Assembly (NCBI GenBank): GCA_004028505.1
Contig: MTKO01000073.1
Location: 1-51,279 of the forward strand
Direction of reading: 5' to 3'
DNA from: Candidatus Electrothrix aarhusensis
GTDB taxonomy: Bacteria; Desulfobacterota; Desulfobulbia; Desulfobulbales; Desulfobulbaceae
Length of the DNA: 51,279 nt
The notes beneath the pieces were generated by a model, which saw nothing but the letters and a program-made list of their open reading frames with translations, had not been told where the DNA came from and did no database searches. Positions 1 through 7,948 of this stretch are shown piece by piece. The position numbers and the translations under genes are program-made. Each line of letters starts with the position of its first letter. Positions within the stretch are counted from its first letter, which is position 1.

Positions 1-729
1 GAATATAGGGGGCAGGGGATAGACCAGAACCGATTGGGTTTCTCCCTTGACCGTGCAGATAAAGCGCCGGACCCCATCGTTAACTCCGGCGATTTTCTGG
101 AGTTCGGTAGCGGAAAAAATCACGGATTGATCATGAAGCAAATCCTTTTTTAAGGCCTCTTTCGCGGTCCAGAGCATGGTCAGCCGGGTATCCTCATCAC
201 TGCCCGCCTGCTGAGTAAGCAGTTGCAGCTCAGCATCCGTGGAAAAATGCGCGGTTAAACCGACAAGCTTGGTGGAGATCTCTTGCAAATCAATCCCACA
301 GCTTGATCCTTCTCGTGCCAAGGCCACTGCAAAACCATCACTATGGGAAAGCGAGATGGTTGGTCCGCTTCTTGAGGAGCAGAGGCTGGGAAGATTCTCA
401 GCAATGGGACGCCCGTGCTTATTAGGCAGAATGGTTATACCGCGCAGATCCTGATCAGCAGCATGGAGAAATGTCAGTATAGCTGCTTTTGCGGCAATCC
501 GTCCGCCCAACCATTCTTTTTTCCGTTTGATATACTTGAAGCGTTGAAAATAGCACTGCTCAGCTGCGGATAAAACCTGTTGCAGGAGACGGGCTTCATC
601 CCATTGTAAGGCCTGTTCAATTTGATCAAGGTCAACAAGGCTGAGCGTTTGTTGTCTTTCCTGACGGAGGCGAACAAACACATTATTACTATACGTATAT
701 TGGGCGGGAAAAAATGAAAGGATGTTCAT
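1..729 (-). CDS. 4'-phosphopantetheinyl transferase (Sfp/EntD type), C-terminus cut by window edge
   Basis: Transfers the phosphopantetheine arm of CoA to a serine of carrier proteins (acyl, peptidyl or aryl carriers). The frame is open for 243 codons from ATG at 729 to the window edge, with an in-frame stop two codons before the ATG fixing the start. Family signatures are in order: GGRIAAK near residue 75-81, SLSHS near 126-130, CGIDLQEI near 144-151 (Mg2+-binding Asp147), and WTAKEALKK near 187-195, the classic W-x-x-KE-A-x-x-K motif. No strong ribosome site is visible. The next gene (cvpA) is divergent, so a promoter should lie in 730-871. The missing C-terminus is due to the window, not to mutation. 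Which carrier protein it serves cannot be told here. Confidence 0.85.
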   Translation of the reverse strand, partial: MNILSFFPAQYTYSNNVFVRLRQERQQTLSLVDLDQIEQALQWDEARLLQQVLSAAEQCYFQRFKYIKRKKEWLGGRIAAKAAILTFLHAADQDLRGITILPNKHGRPIAENLPSLCSSRSGPTISLSHSDGFAVALAREGSSCGIDLQEISTKLVGLTAHFSTDAELQLLTQQAGSDEDTRLTMLWTAKEALKKDLLHDQSVIFSATELQKIAGVNDGVRRFICTVKGETQSVLVYPLPPIF

Positions 730-871
730 AGGTTAATGCAGAGATGAGTGGTACTTGTCAAATAATAAGAGAGTTGTATAATAGCAGAATCTGCAAGAGA
801 AAGAACCGCTTAAAAAGATCTACTTTCCAGAGAGGTTTCTTTTGCTCAACTCGTTTTGGAGATTACCCGTT

Positions 872-1534
872 ATGGACCTCGCCAGTATCACCCTTTTTGA
901 CTATACCCTTCTTGCTGTCCTGATCCTGTTCGTCGTACATGGACTCTGGGCCGGGTTTTTCAGACAGCTGCCCTTTGTTATCGCCCTAGTCGGCAGTTAT
1001 GCGGCATCCTGCCGGTATGCAGGTGATCTTATGCCCCATGTCGGTCAGTTCACGGAAAGTCCCAAGATCGTTTTCGGGGGCGGCTTCATTTTCCTGCTCA
1101 TTGTCTCGACTCTGCTTGTCAAGCTGATCGGGAAGTTGATACGCAAGGTTGTCCAGGTCAAGGCTGTGGGCTGGGGCAATCGTTTGTTTCTTGGTGTGCC
1201 CCTTGCCCTGGCCAAGGCTGCTGTTCTTGCTGTGCTTGTTATTATGTTTTTAACAGCCACCCTCTCACCGCCAAAGCATTCTTTTCGTGATTCTATGGCT
1301 AGGCCCTATCTTGAGCAGGGGGCGGATATCATCCGTATTTTTATTCAGGATGCCGAGATCAGAAAGGATTTAAAACCTCGCAAGGCCTCTGTTCAGCAGG
1401 AGGCCGCAGCCAAGCAGGGTGGGTTTGTGCCTTCTCGGGCTGCGTATCCGCAACAACAACCTGACCATTCGTCAAGTGGTCGTCGTGGTGCTGGTGCGGA
1501 TGATCCGGCAAGCAGTACAGAGGTACTCAAATAA
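872..1534 (+). CDS. CvpA family inner-membrane protein
   Basis: CvpA-type proteins are small inner-membrane proteins tied to colicin V export and envelope or biofilm traits; the biochemical role is unclear. I place the start at ATG 872, preceded by GGAG about nine bases upstream; a TTG ten codons earlier (842) is open but has no better ribosome site. The protein is 220 residues. It opens with the family-typical acidic/aromatic segment (ITLFDYTLLAVL), then several membrane spans to about residue 140, and a loop before a Pro/Gln/Ser-rich tail from about 165 that looks disordered. It stands alone, divergent from the transferase gene and convergent with the next gene. Confidence 0.8.
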   Translation: MDLASITLFDYTLLAVLILFVVHGLWAGFFRQLPFVIALVGSYAASCRYAGDLMPHVGQFTESPKIVFGGGFIFLLIVSTLLVKLIGKLIRKVVQVKAVGWGNRLFLGVPLALAKAAVLAVLVIMFLTATLSPPKHSFRDSMARPYLEQGADIIRIFIQDAEIRKDLKPRKASVQQEAAAKQGGFVPSRAAYPQQQPDHSSSGRRGAGADDPASSTEVLK

Positions 1535-1610
1535 ACAGCCTTCAATCGTTGCTTCCAGCTTGTGAGAGCCGAGAGTAACGATTCTTCCTCTTGTGCTGCC
1601 CACTCAACTT

Positions 1611-2120
1611 CTATTCAACTAAGGCAGCTGAGACCTTGGCCTCAACCAACCGCCAGTCTCTTCCCCCTTTTTGCTCCTTGTCCTTCTTCCTCAAGAGAAG
1701 CTCCACAGGTTCTCTGAGCTCTTCCAGATCATTTTGCTGTTTTTTTCTTTGCACAAGCACGGTTGCCGAGGCAGTGGCTTCACCCTTTGCTGGCAGCTCA
1801 ATCAGAAGATCCTCAAAGCTGACCGTCAGCGTCTCGTACTTGTCGCGATAGTACATCAGGTAGCGGATGAGCATGTCGTGGGCCAGGGTTTCTCTGTAGT
1901 TGCGCTCAGAAACAATGGCTCGAACATCCGGAGCCAGCATCTGTTTGATTTCACGCATCTTGAGCCCATTTTCCAGCGTGGGCTCACTTTTCTCCTTATT
2001 AAGATTCCATGTGAGTTCATTGAGTTGACGTTTAATGACCTGTTTGTCAGAAAAATACCAGCCCAGCAAGATAAGCAGGATAAGAGCTGGTATTGAGATA
2101 AGTATATAATTCTTTTTCAT
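1611..2120 (-). CDS. Membrane-anchored hypothetical protein
   Basis: 169 residues. One N-terminal membrane span (ISIPALILLILLGWYF, residues 8-23) follows a short positive start (MKKNY), giving a signal-anchor layout with the rest outside the cytoplasm. After a charged helical stretch (25-60) the remainder (about 65-165) has the alternating helix/strand look of an NTF2-like or SnoaL-like fold, including a strand pair ending WRLVEAKVSAAL. That fold is an inference from pattern, not a recognised family hit. The gene lies 180 bases after the coiled-coil gene on the same strand, so it may be the last gene of that transcript. No clear ribosome site precedes the ATG. Confidence 0.6.
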   Translation of the reverse strand: MKKNYILISIPALILLILLGWYFSDKQVIKRQLNELTWNLNKEKSEPTLENGLKMREIKQMLAPDVRAIVSERNYRETLAHDMLIRYLMYYRDKYETLTVSFEDLLIELPAKGEATASATVLVQRKKQQNDLEELREPVELLLRKKDKEQKGGRDWRLVEAKVSAALVE

Positions 2121-2300
2121 TATCGTAGCAGGTAATCGCCTGAGATGTCCGGCAGGTGTAAAAAAAGGGGTCTACGGTTGCGGTACCCGGACGAGGAGGG
2201 CGGTTTGGGTCCTCGTCCTTGGAGAAAAAAAGGGCGAGGAGCCAGAACATGGATAAAGCATGAGAAAACGTTATTGCAGAGAGCTCGATGCTATCGCATG

Positions 2301-3488
2301 CTAGTGGTTTTTACGGCATTGACGGATATAATCCTTGCTCAGTGAAGGATGGGAGCTGATAATCTTGCCCTTAATCGGACCGAATTCTTTCACAAGAAAG
2401 TTCAGAACATGCTTATAGCTCATATCCTTACCCAGAGTCGATGCCACCAGCTCAGCGAGTTTCTCCTTGTCCGCGGGCTCGTCAAAATAACTGAAGATAC
2501 GGTGTTCTCCCTTTTCTTCCTCAGAAACAGCAGGAGTCGGCACTGACTGAGGTGCTGACTGAAGAGTTGAAGCAGGCTCGGGTGTGCTTTCTGGAGCTTC
2601 TTCCTGAAGAGCCTGAACAGCTTGGGAAGCCGCCGGGGCAGCAGTATTTTTTATTGCAGCCAAGAGGGCCTTATCTGCCTTTTCCTTGACTTGGGCAAGC
2701 TCAGATTGCATGGCATTGATATCATCCTTGATCGGGCTGATATCAACAGGTTCAGGCGCTTCCACCGCATTCTGCTGTTCTTCCAAGGTTTGAACTCGTT
2801 GCGGAAGATCCCCGAGGATTTTATCCGGAGAGATTTCCTGCTGCTTGCCCTCGGTTTGCTCAACAGAGTTTTGCAGAGCAGAAACAGCATTCTGAATACC
2901 ACTCAGTGAATCCACAGCGTCCTGTACTTGATGGCTCGTATCGTCCAGTTGTTGTTTGCTGGCCATGTCAGTGGTCATTGCTTCCAGGTTTTCTATCCGT
3001 GAACCGAGCTGGTCGATTTTATCGGTTAGGACTTGCCGGGTGGTATGAAGATGTTCCCGGACGTTGTTTATTTCGGTATTCATTGCTTCACACTCCTGTT
3101 TCATCGCCAGAACCTCTGTCGCCGCTTCTGTTGACACCTCTTCCTGGAACGACTGAGGGGAAGTGCTGCAGCAGCATTGCCCCGTGAACGAGGGGAACCA
3201 GCTGAAGAGGAGTGTTTTGAGATTACCGTACATCTTGGCAGAAGTTTTTTTGTCAAACAGGGCCACTGCTCCAAAAAAGATCGCAAAGAGGAAGGCCAGA
3301 CAGGCAAGGAGAGCCAGTGTCATGGCGATAATCCATTGTATGGTTCGGAGTATCCCCATGATGATTACCCCTAATGAGCTCCATATCGTTGCTTCGGGAT
3401 TGCCAGTGATCTGATAAAGCACTAGGCTGAAGAGTACGAGGACGAGTGTTGAGTAAATTATTGGTTTTGATAACATATTTTTCTTCAT
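2301..3488 (-). CDS. Membrane protein with long coiled-coil region (longer member of a tandem pair)
   Basis: 395 residues from ATG 3488, chosen because GGAAGG lies just upstream; the frame is open 16 codons further but without a start context. Residues 1-90 carry two membrane segments (IIYSTLVLVLFSLVLYQI and a longer WIIAMTLALLACLAFLFAIFFGAVALF). A Cys pair follows, then a long heptad-like coiled coil (about 120-270), a Pro/Glu/Ser-rich linker, and a small C-terminal helical domain (about 325-395) ending in a basic tail. Function unknown; the layout suggests a membrane-anchored scaffold. The first about 105 residues are almost repeated in the next gene upstream (3695-4057). Confidence 0.65.
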   Translation of the reverse strand: MKKNMLSKPIIYSTLVLVLFSLVLYQITGNPEATIWSSLGVIIMGILRTIQWIIAMTLALLACLAFLFAIFFGAVALFDKKTSAKMYGNLKTLLFSWFPSFTGQCCCSTSPQSFQEEVSTEAATEVLAMKQECEAMNTEINNVREHLHTTRQVLTDKIDQLGSRIENLEAMTTDMASKQQLDDTSHQVQDAVDSLSGIQNAVSALQNSVEQTEGKQQEISPDKILGDLPQRVQTLEEQQNAVEAPEPVDISPIKDDINAMQSELAQVKEKADKALLAAIKNTAAPAASQAVQALQEEAPESTPEPASTLQSAPQSVPTPAVSEEEKGEHRIFSYFDEPADKEKLAELVASTLGKDMSYKHVLNFLVKEFGPIKGKIISSHPSLSKDYIRQCRKNH

Positions 3489-3694
3489 AGGCCCTTCCTT
3501 TTTTCTTGCGGAGCTTCCGGCTTCGATACCCCGCAACTTGCGGCGTACCCTGTAATTTCCTTTAAACTTCTAAGACATGCTACGTCAGGGTGGCATGTTT
3601 ATGCGGTAAATAATTCTCTATCTCTCTTAATCTCTATTGAAGAGAGAGTATCAGGAAAAGAAGTGATGAGAAGATCTTCTTTTTCTGGGCATCA

Positions 3695-4057
3695 TTAAAA
3701 ATTTTGCTCTTTCTGAGCCGACTGTGCGCAAGTACTGCTGCAGCATTGCCCTGTGGATAGAGGGAACCCGCTGAGCAGGAGCATTTTGAGATTACCGTAC
3801 ATCTTGGCGGAAGTATTTCGGTCAAATAAGGCCACTGCTCCGAAAAAGATCGCAAAAAGAAAGGCTAGGCAGACAAGGAGAGCCAGTGTCATGGCGATAA
3901 TCCATTGTATGGTTTGGAGTACCCCCATAACGATGATCCCGAAGGAACTCCATATTGTTGCTTCAGGATTGCCAACGATCAGGTAAAGCAGCAGACTGGG
4001 GAGCGCAAGTGTAAGCACCGACTGAATGATCGGCCTTGTTAACATATTATTTTTCAT
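3695..4057 (-). CDS. Short paralogue of the membrane/coiled-coil protein (truncated copy)
   Basis: 120 residues, start ATG 4057 with AAGGA upstream. Residues 1-105 match the N-terminal membrane part of the gene at 2301-3488 nearly throughout (shared GNPEATIWSS, TIQWIIAMTLALL, CLAFLFAIFFGAVALFD, SAKMYGNLK). The coiled-coil half is missing and is replaced by about 15 unrelated residues (ending QSAQKEQNF). It therefore looks like a tandem duplication that kept only the 5' part, or a copy that lost its 3' half. It may still make a membrane protein able to pair with the long form; equally it could be a decaying relic. The reading frame is intact. Confidence 0.55.
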   Translation of the reverse strand: MKNNMLTRPIIQSVLTLALPSLLLYLIVGNPEATIWSSFGIIVMGVLQTIQWIIAMTLALLVCLAFLFAIFFGAVALFDRNTSAKMYGNLKMLLLSGFPLSTGQCCSSTCAQSAQKEQNF

Positions 4058-4158
4058 AGAGGTGTCCTTTTTTGCAAATCTTCTGGGTTCAGTATCCGCT
4101 ACATACGACGTATTCTGCGATTTTCTTTTTGCTCTTCCTTTGCATGTTTGTCAAGATC

Positions 4159-4407
4159 TCAATGCGAATGATCCTCGTCTCCGAGAAAAAGTTCATGGTA
4201 TTCTTTTTCTGCCAAGTGCTTATGGAGCAGCTCGGTCAGTTGTTGGACTAGATCCGTAATTTCATCTTCCCCCAGACGAGGAATCAAGGCGTCCAGAAGC
4301 TTATCCTGGGCGAATAGGCGGAGAAAAAGAGCAAGCGATTGCTCGTCTAGTTTCCGGTCAAGGCCAAAACAGATCTGCTCAAAGGGAATTTTTTTTTCTT
4401 CCTTCAT
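4159..4407 (-). CDS. Small acidic hypothetical protein
   Basis: 82 residues, largely helical, rich in Leu, Glu and Asp, ending in a His/Asp-rich tail (DEDHSH). Its ATG overlaps the last bases of the YjbQ gene (4404-4407, ATGA-type overlap), so it is probably translationally coupled to it. No membrane segment and no recognised domain. The His/Asp tail could bind metal, but that is only a guess from composition. Confidence 0.55.
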   Translation of the reverse strand: MKEEKKIPFEQICFGLDRKLDEQSLALFLRLFAQDKLLDALIPRLGEDEITDLVQQLTELLHKHLAEKEYHELFLGDEDHSH

Positions 4408-4805
4408 CCGACTATTACCTTCCAGTTTACTTTACGGCTTCTTGGGCCGTCATATTCGCAGAAAAAGATGCGCTGCCAAGTACCTAACTGGAGCTTGCCA
4501 TCGGCAATAATGACAGTCAGGGAGCTGCCTGTTAATGTCGCCATCATGTGGGAGGGTGAATTTCCCTCAGCGTGGCGATAGGGGTAGGAACTTGGAATAA
4601 TTGCTTGGAACACTCCGAGCAGGTCATGTTGCACATCCGGGTCACAACCCTCGTTGATGGTCAACCCGGATGTTGTATGGGGATTAAACAGGAAAAAGAT
4701 ACCGTCAACAACGGCGGATTCGCTCACTGCTTGCTGGGCCTGAGAGGTGATATCCACAAATTGCATATACGCCGTGGTGCTGACTGAAAACGTGCCAGAA
4801 TGCAT
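4404..4805 (-). CDS. YjbQ/UPF0047 family protein (secondary thiamine-phosphate synthase type)
   Basis: 133 residues from ATG 4805, preceded by AGGAGA eight bases upstream; the open frame extends nine more codons without a ribosome site. The family is a compact beta protein; some members have weak thiamine-phosphate synthase activity and the true role is uncertain. Hallmarks are visible: an N-terminal TTAYMQFVDIT strand, HTTSGLTINEG near residues 39-49, the SPSHMMATLTGSS block near 82-94, and the GTWQRIFFCEYDGPR block near 107-121. It overlaps the small acidic gene downstream and lies two bases from the lipoprotein gene upstream, so the three probably share a transcript. Confidence 0.85.
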   Translation of the reverse strand: MHSGTFSVSTTAYMQFVDITSQAQQAVSESAVVDGIFFLFNPHTTSGLTINEGCDPDVQHDLLGVFQAIIPSSYPYRHAEGNSPSHMMATLTGSSLTVIIADGKLQLGTWQRIFFCEYDGPRSRKVNWKVIVG

Positions 4806-4807
4806 CC

Positions 4808-5374
4808 TTATTTCTCCTGACTGATCCGCCATTGCCCGTTATTGGCACGGCATGCTTTGCTATTGATTGTTTCAAATTGATCGTTGCCGTTGATCAATGC
4901 CTCTATTTTTGCCTTCCTACAGACACTCTTGCCAATGGTCTGGAAAGCGGGCAGGGGGGAGAGGCGGTATTGGTTGCCCTTGTCCGGATTGGTCCAGGAT
5001 GACGTCTGACCGGACAGCCCGCGTTCAAAGACGTGGTTGAGTTGCTCACGGTCATACCTATCCATCTCCTGGTTCACAAGGAGAGTAAGTGCGCTGTTCT
5101 TTACTTCTCCGCGTAAGGAGGCCTCGATATCATGCCCGACAGCCCGGGTACTGGCTGCTTTGTTTTTTTTCTTGCCATGAGCCTGATTCTTTTTTCCTGT
5201 CTGGACAGGTGCGCAGGATGCAAGAAAGAAGAGAACAAGGAGAACAACGATATGTCTTCTTGTCTTTCTGTTGTTGAGGTCGTGTTGATAAAAGAGAGTA
5301 TTCTGCACAGTGGACTGTGGGGGCAAAAATGTTTGGTTACTGAGAAGCTTTCTACTGAAGCTTCCACTGACCAT
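4808..5374 (-). CDS. Lipoprotein with 17-kDa-antigen-like C-terminal domain
   Basis: A basic stretch (RKTRR) followed by VVLLVLFFLASC gives a lipoprotein signal with the lipid-carrying Cys near residue 54. The start is uncertain: the ATG at 5374 gives an unusually long 53-residue leader, and a downstream start would be more normal. The C-terminal about 100 residues (EMDRYDREQLNHVFE, then GQTSSWTNPDKGNQY, then two Cys framing an ING segment) match the domain of the neighbouring lipoprotein at 5352-5795 and resemble surface-antigen families of the 17 kDa/RT0821 type. Its predicted 5' end overlaps the upstream paralogue by 23 bases. It lacks the glycine-rich segment of that paralogue. Confidence 0.7.
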   Translation of the reverse strand: MVSGSFSRKLLSNQTFLPPQSTVQNTLFYQHDLNNRKTRRHIVVLLVLFFLASCAPVQTGKKNQAHGKKKNKAASTRAVGHDIEASLRGEVKNSALTLLVNQEMDRYDREQLNHVFERGLSGQTSSWTNPDKGNQYRLSPLPAFQTIGKSVCRKAKIEALINGNDQFETINSKACRANNGQWRISQEK

Positions 5375-5795
5375 TTATATCGCGACAGGCTGTTGTGTAG
5401 GTTGTTTCTGTCCGGCCATCGATAACAGCAAGAATCTCTGCCTTCCGGCATTGCTGATTCTGTGGTCCTGTATAGGCTTGCTGAGGAGTAACCTGATACT
5501 TGTTGCCATGATCAGGATTGACCCAGGTCGATGTTTGACCTGATGGTGTGGACTCGTAGGCACTATTGAGCATCTGTCGGTCGTATTTATCCATTTCATT
5601 ACCGAGAACATACCCGAGCATTCCGCCGATAGCTGCACCGAGCAGTGTGGATCCGGTATCGTTTCCGATTGCTTGCCCGATAATTGCACCACCTGCGGCA
5701 CCACCTGCAGCGCCCATTTGCCCCTTATTGGCCATCATACAGGATGAGAGCAGGGAAAAAGATAAAAAAACGGTAACAATTTGTAGTACTTTCAT
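5352..5795 (-). CDS. Glycine-zipper lipoprotein, 17-kDa surface antigen type
   Basis: 147 residues from ATG 5795 with AGGAAA upstream (15 further codons are open but lack a ribosome site). A signal ending FSLLSSC gives a lipidated Cys near residue 18. Residues 25-65 are a glycine zipper (GAAGGAAGGAIIGQAIG, then GAAIGGMLGYVLG), typical of two-span Gly-zipper outer-membrane lipoproteins. The rest is the conserved C-terminal domain (NEMDKYDRQMLN, SGQTSTWVNPDHGNKY, a Cys pair). Likely an outer-membrane lipoprotein of structural or surface-antigen type. Tandem paralogue of the next gene. Confidence 0.8.
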   Translation of the reverse strand: MKVLQIVTVFLSFSLLSSCMMANKGQMGAAGGAAGGAIIGQAIGNDTGSTLLGAAIGGMLGYVLGNEMDKYDRQMLNSAYESTPSGQTSTWVNPDHGNKYQVTPQQAYTGPQNQQCRKAEILAVIDGRTETTYTTACRDINGQWKLQ

Positions 5796-5858
5796 GAGTA
5801 TTTCCTTTTGGTTGGTTGACGTTATGCCATTTTTTTTCATAGCGCGGGAGGGAGCACA

Positions 5859-6125
5859 CTATGCTTCCTTGTTGTGTCTTTTCTCCGGCAGTGCAATATT
5901 CAGTTCCAGGATTTCGCAATCCTCTTCTCTATCCAGAGAGACCGTGACATCATCCTGGTCGATGTCAACATATTTCTTTATAACTTCAAGGAGTTCATTC
6001 TGTAGAGCCGGTAAAAAAGAGGGCTGGTGCCTATGGAAATGATCGCGGGCGATGAGAATACTCAGGCGTTCCTTGGCCACATCGGCTGACTTACGGTTCG
6101 CATGGAAATAATCAAATAATCCCAT
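5859..6125 (-). CDS. minE: Cell division topological specificity factor MinE
   Basis: 88 residues, the usual MinE length. MinE stimulates MinD ATPase at the membrane and drives the oscillation that keeps FtsZ rings away from the poles. The N-terminus (MGLFDYFHANRKSADVAKERL) has the membrane-touching amphipathic start and the anti-MinCD helix; RLSILIARDH near residues 20-29 is the strand that pairs with MinD; the acidic C-terminal half is the dimerising topological domain. It begins immediately after minD stops (6125/6126), so the two are co-translated. Confidence 0.95.
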   Translation of the reverse strand: MGLFDYFHANRKSADVAKERLSILIARDHFHRHQPSFLPALQNELLEVIKKYVDIDQDDVTVSLDREEDCEILELNIALPEKRHNKEA

Positions 6126-6938
6126 TTATCTTCCCCCGAAAAATTTACCGAAAATTCCGCCCTTTTTAGCGTCAATAAAGCGGAATTCAATCTCTTCTCC
6201 GAGAAAACGACCGATACAGTCGCTGTAGGCAAGGCCTGCTCTGCTATTTTTATTCATAATAACAGGAATGCCCTGATTTGATGCTGTAAGGACCGATTGT
6301 GATTCCGGTATAACACCCAGGAGAGGGATAGAGAGGATTTCCTGAATATCACCCACAGAGAGCATTTCTCCGTTCTTCACCCGCTCTGGAGCGTATCTGG
6401 TCAAAAGGAGATGCTCTTTTACCGGGGTTTTATTTTCTACAACTCTCTTGGTCTTGCTAGCCAAGAGGCCGAGAATCCTGTCAGAGTCGCGTACAGAGGA
6501 AATTTCTGGGTTCGTGACTACGACAGCCTCGTCGGCAAAGTACATAGCCATGTAGGCACCGTGCTCAATGCCAGCCGGTGAGTCGCAGACAATGTAGTCA
6601 AAGGTCTCTTTCAGCTCATTTATGACAGCCTCGACTCCTTCCATGGTGAGAGCTTCTTTATCCCGTGTCTGAGATGCTGGCAGGATATAGAGGTTTTCTA
6701 TGCGCTTGTCCCGGATGAGGGCTTGATTCAGACTTGCCTCTTTGGTGATCACATTGACAAAATCATAGACAACTCTGCGTTCACAACCCATAATCAGATC
6801 AAGGTTGCGCAAGCCGACATCAAAATCTATGACCGCTGTCTTATATCCCTGTAAGGCTAATCCCGTTGCAAAGGCCGCACTGGTTGTTGTTTTACCTACG
6901 CCTCCTTTACCGGAGGTAACTACTATTATTCTGGTCAA
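6126..6938 (-). CDS. minD: Septum site-determining ATPase MinD
   Basis: 270 residues. Deviant Walker A GKGGVGKTT at 10-18 with the signature lysine, DFDVGLRNLDLIMG near 38-51, and a C-terminal amphipathic tail rich in Lys, Phe and Gly (KKGGIFGKFFGGR) as membrane anchor. Start is TTG at 6938, eight bases after AGGAGG; no nearer ATG fits. MinD binds MinC to block FtsZ and MinE to be released. A 98-base gap with a GC hairpin (7004-7026) separates it from minC. Confidence 0.96.
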   Translation of the reverse strand: MTRIIVVTSGKGGVGKTTTSAAFATGLALQGYKTAVIDFDVGLRNLDLIMGCERRVVYDFVNVITKEASLNQALIRDKRIENLYILPASQTRDKEALTMEGVEAVINELKETFDYIVCDSPAGIEHGAYMAMYFADEAVVVTNPEISSVRDSDRILGLLASKTKRVVENKTPVKEHLLLTRYAPERVKNGEMLSVGDIQEILSIPLLGVIPESQSVLTASNQGIPVIMNKNSRAGLAYSDCIGRFLGEEIEFRFIDAKKGGIFGKFFGGR

Positions 6939-7036
6939 CTATATGTCCTCCTGGATGTCAGGTAGTTTTTTTTGATATTTTGTTTTTTTAATTATGATTT
7001 GGTGCCCCATCTTTTGGCGACGGGGCGTTCATTTTT

Positions 7037-7774
7037 TTATAATGGGGTAATGCGTATTCTTTTTGTTTGTAACTGGATATGCACGGGTTGAGAGCGGAGG
7101 CTATCAGGAAATTTTTCATTAACCAGATAGATCCCGGCCACAGCGACAAGTTCTGCTTCCAGCTGTTGGCAAAATATTCGGGCCTGGGAATTGCCAGTGT
7201 TCCCGGCAAAGGCCCGTCCACGCAGGGCTCCGTAGACGTGGATATTTCCGGCTGCTGTTACCTCAGCCCCAGAGCCCACTGAGGCGAGCACAATAAGATC
7301 CCCCTGCTCCACGACGATCCGTTGACCAGAGCGTATGGGCTCGGTGATGACAGTGGCAGCTGGGGATGTGTGTACAATTGGTTCCGGTTCCGGCTTGATA
7401 GTATCTGTATCAGGTCGTTTTTCTTCTTGTTTCGCCTCTGGCTTTTCCTCCTGCACTCTTCCGCTGCCGCGCGTGGTCAGTACGGCCAGATCTATTGTTT
7501 CGGCCTGCTTCTGCTGGTCTTCTGTGCAATTGGTTATGCCGACTGGAATAAATTCTCGTTCACGCACCAGATCCAACAGTTTGCTGATATCAATTTGGTC
7601 AGGCTCAGGGAGATGCCCAAAATCAAGAACAACCGGTGCATTGCGAAAAAATGAAGGTGCCTGACGAACTTTTTTCGCCAGCCGTGTCGCTATTGTTTCT
7701 ATATTGCTCTCCCGGAGGGAAAGCATAAGAATTGTAAAGGATGAACCTTTGAGATCAAAAGGCTCTTGCATCAT
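7037..7774 (-). CDS. minC: Septum site-determining protein MinC
   Basis: 245 residues. The N-terminal domain (1-105; FDLKGSSFTILMLSL start) blocks FtsZ polymerisation. The linker (about 108-137) is Glu/Lys/Pro rich. The C-terminal beta-helix (about 140-235) carries the family motifs IRSGQRI, GDLIVLASVGSGAEV, GNIHVYGALRGRAFAG and CQQLEAELVAVAGIY, which bind MinD. Two ATGs occur back to back (7774 and 7771); the ribosome site is weak. First gene of minC-minD-minE on the minus strand. Confidence 0.95.
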   Translation of the reverse strand: MMQEPFDLKGSSFTILMLSLRESNIETIATRLAKKVRQAPSFFRNAPVVLDFGHLPEPDQIDISKLLDLVREREFIPVGITNCTEDQQKQAETIDLAVLTTRGSGRVQEEKPEAKQEEKRPDTDTIKPEPEPIVHTSPAATVITEPIRSGQRIVVEQGDLIVLASVGSGAEVTAAGNIHVYGALRGRAFAGNTGNSQARIFCQQLEAELVAVAGIYLVNEKFPDSLRSQPVHIQLQTKRIRITPL

Positions 7775-7837
7775 TCTTCACTTTTTTTGCCATGATTTTT
7801 CACTTGCCTGCGGCCCTTTCTCACTGTTTTTCGACCA

Positions 7838-7860
7838 ATACTCCTACTTTACAGGAGTAT
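7838..7860. terminator. Hairpin between minC and the OmpA-type gene
   Basis: ATACTCC ... GGAGTAT inverted repeat with a nine-base loop, in the gap between the end of the OmpA-type lipoprotein gene and the minC start. No long T run follows on the minus strand, so it is a weak terminator or a processing/attenuation hairpin. Confidence 0.35.
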
Positions 7861-7948
7861 CAGCTCCTCTTTATTATGTACACTATACCTTGTTTCAATA
7901 TTAGTTTCAGCCCGGAATTTCAGGAGATGTTTTTTTTCGCTCAGGATG

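Noticed and set aside
3585..3605. Sigma-54-like TGGCAT ... TGCGG box
   Set aside because: Spacing is one base short, the second element is imperfect, and it lies on the plus strand while neighbouring genes are on the minus strand.
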